Origin: an uncultured Muribaculaceae bacterium
GTDB taxonomy: Bacteria; Bacteroidota; Bacteroidia; Bacteroidales; Muribaculaceae
Direction: 5' to 3'
Length of the DNA: 5,687 bases
Assembly: GCA_910579605.1 (NCBI GenBank)
Contig: CAJTUG010000069.1
Location: 1 to 5,687, forward strand
Below are positions 5,093 through 5,687 of this stretch, in pieces. Under the pieces are notes generated by a model, which was not told the origin of the DNA, made no database searches, and was given only the letters and a program-made list of their open reading frames with translations. Each line of letters starts with the position of its first letter. Position 1 is the first letter of the stretch. The position numbers and the translations under genes were made by a program.

Positions 5093-5687
5093 TCACTCGG
5101 GTAAATAATCTGTGAATTCGGTTCCCGGGGCAACGAACGCAGTGTTGAAGCCTAATGTTTTGGCCGCTTCGGTGTTTGTTGTGGAATCGTCGAAAAACAA
5201 GGTTTCGCCAGGTTTTATGCCGAGTTTGTCTATAGTATGGAGGAATATTTTGGCATCGGGTTTAGCGGCTTTGGCTTCGAAAGATGTGATCATCCCGTCG
5301 AAATAATCTTCGCGGGTAAGGCCTTCTTTCTTGAATTCGTTTGCGATTATTCCGTCCCACATGATGGGGTTTGTGTTGCTGAGAAGGTATATTTTGTAGC
5401 CTTTGCTGCGGAGCTGGCGCAAGCGTTCCAATCTTTCTTTTGGAATTCCGATAATGAACTTTTGGAATGCGTCGTCTATCTGCTTGTCTGTGACGCCGGA
5501 TGGCATTTTTTTGTGTAGCTCTTTGTGGAATTCGTCTGTTCCGATAGAGCCGTCTTCAATTGCCATGAAAACGCCGGTCTGTGCGTAGTCTCCGAAGTAT
5601 GATTCGGCGTTTTGCAGGCCCAGAGCAATGAAAGCATCAACACAATTTTGGCGTTTTATATCTATTATTACACCACCTAAATCGAAC
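5093..5687 (-). CDS. HAD-superfamily hydrolase, YihX-like (5' end outside the window)
   Basis: The last 197 residues of a haloacid dehalogenase-superfamily phosphatase are visible; reading continues to the window edge, so the true start lies beyond 5687. Motif I is FDLGGV, with the nucleophile aspartate as visible residue 2; the usual second Asp (DxD) is Gly, as in the YihX-like group. An alpha-helical C1 cap fills about residues 10-80. Motif II is LLSNTN with Ser103, motif III is AKPDAKIF with Lys142, and motif IV is FFDDS with Asp166-Asp167. This is a complete HAD-IA catalytic set except for the motif I variant. An internal ATG (5564-5566) is not the start, because motif I lies upstream of it. 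E. coli YihX dephosphorylates alpha-glucose 1-phosphate, but this fold is promiscuous. Its tight coupling to ribF suggests, without proof, a flavin-pathway phosphatase acting on FMN or a riboflavin precursor. Confidence 0.9.
   Translation of the reverse strand, partial: FDLGGVIIDIKRQNCVDAFIALGLQNAESYFGDYAQTGVFMAIEDGSIGTDEFHKELHKKMPSGVTDKQIDDAFQKFIIGIPKERLERLRQLRSKGYKIYLLSNTNPIMWDGIIANEFKKEGLTREDYFDGMITSFEAKAAKPDAKIFLHTIDKLGIKPGETLFFDDSTTNTEAAKTLGFNTAFVAPGTEFTDYLPE

Overview
The window looks like a chromosomal housekeeping segment from a member of the Bacteroidota, most likely the order Bacteroidales. Three things support this. Two promoters match the Bacteroidota sigma consensus (TTTG, about 20 bp, TAnnTTTG). 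Start codons lack Shine-Dalgarno sequences and sit in A-rich leaders. The Lrp, RibF and GNAT proteins also resemble Bacteroidales versions, although that is recognition from memory and not a database search. No insertion sequence, CRISPR array, tRNA or rRNA was seen.

Layout. Bases 1-160 are an AT-rich intergenic region with the promoter of an Lrp/AsnC regulator (161-652, +). After 60 bp with no clear promoter comes a lipoprotein alpha-amylase of family GH13 (713-2140, +). Its stop codon shares one base with the start of a protein-kinase-fold gene (2140-2892, +). That protein has lost the catalytic HRD aspartate and ends in a single membrane helix, so it is a probable tail-anchored pseudokinase. 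A consensus promoter, with its -7 element inside a perfect 7-bp inverted repeat, then drives a 377-residue GNAT-fold acyltransferase-like protein (2979-4112, +). Two consecutive stem-loops, the second a strong intrinsic terminator, separate this from two minus-strand genes: ribF (riboflavin kinase/FAD synthetase, 4220-5089) and, upstream of it, a HAD-superfamily hydrolase that runs off the window edge (5093-5687).

How the genes may work together. The regulator, amylase and pseudokinase run in the same direction with small gaps and may be co-transcribed; only the last two are clearly coupled. The HAD and ribF genes lie in the same reading frame, separated by just a stop codon and one sense codon, so they are almost certainly one translation unit. 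A flavin-related phosphatase role for the HAD protein is a reasonable guess but unproven. The GNAT gene appears to be its own unit. Nothing here is clearly a new multi-gene system. The observations most worth following are the degenerate kinase coupled to a secreted amylase, the palindrome around the GNAT promoter, and the HAD-ribF junction.
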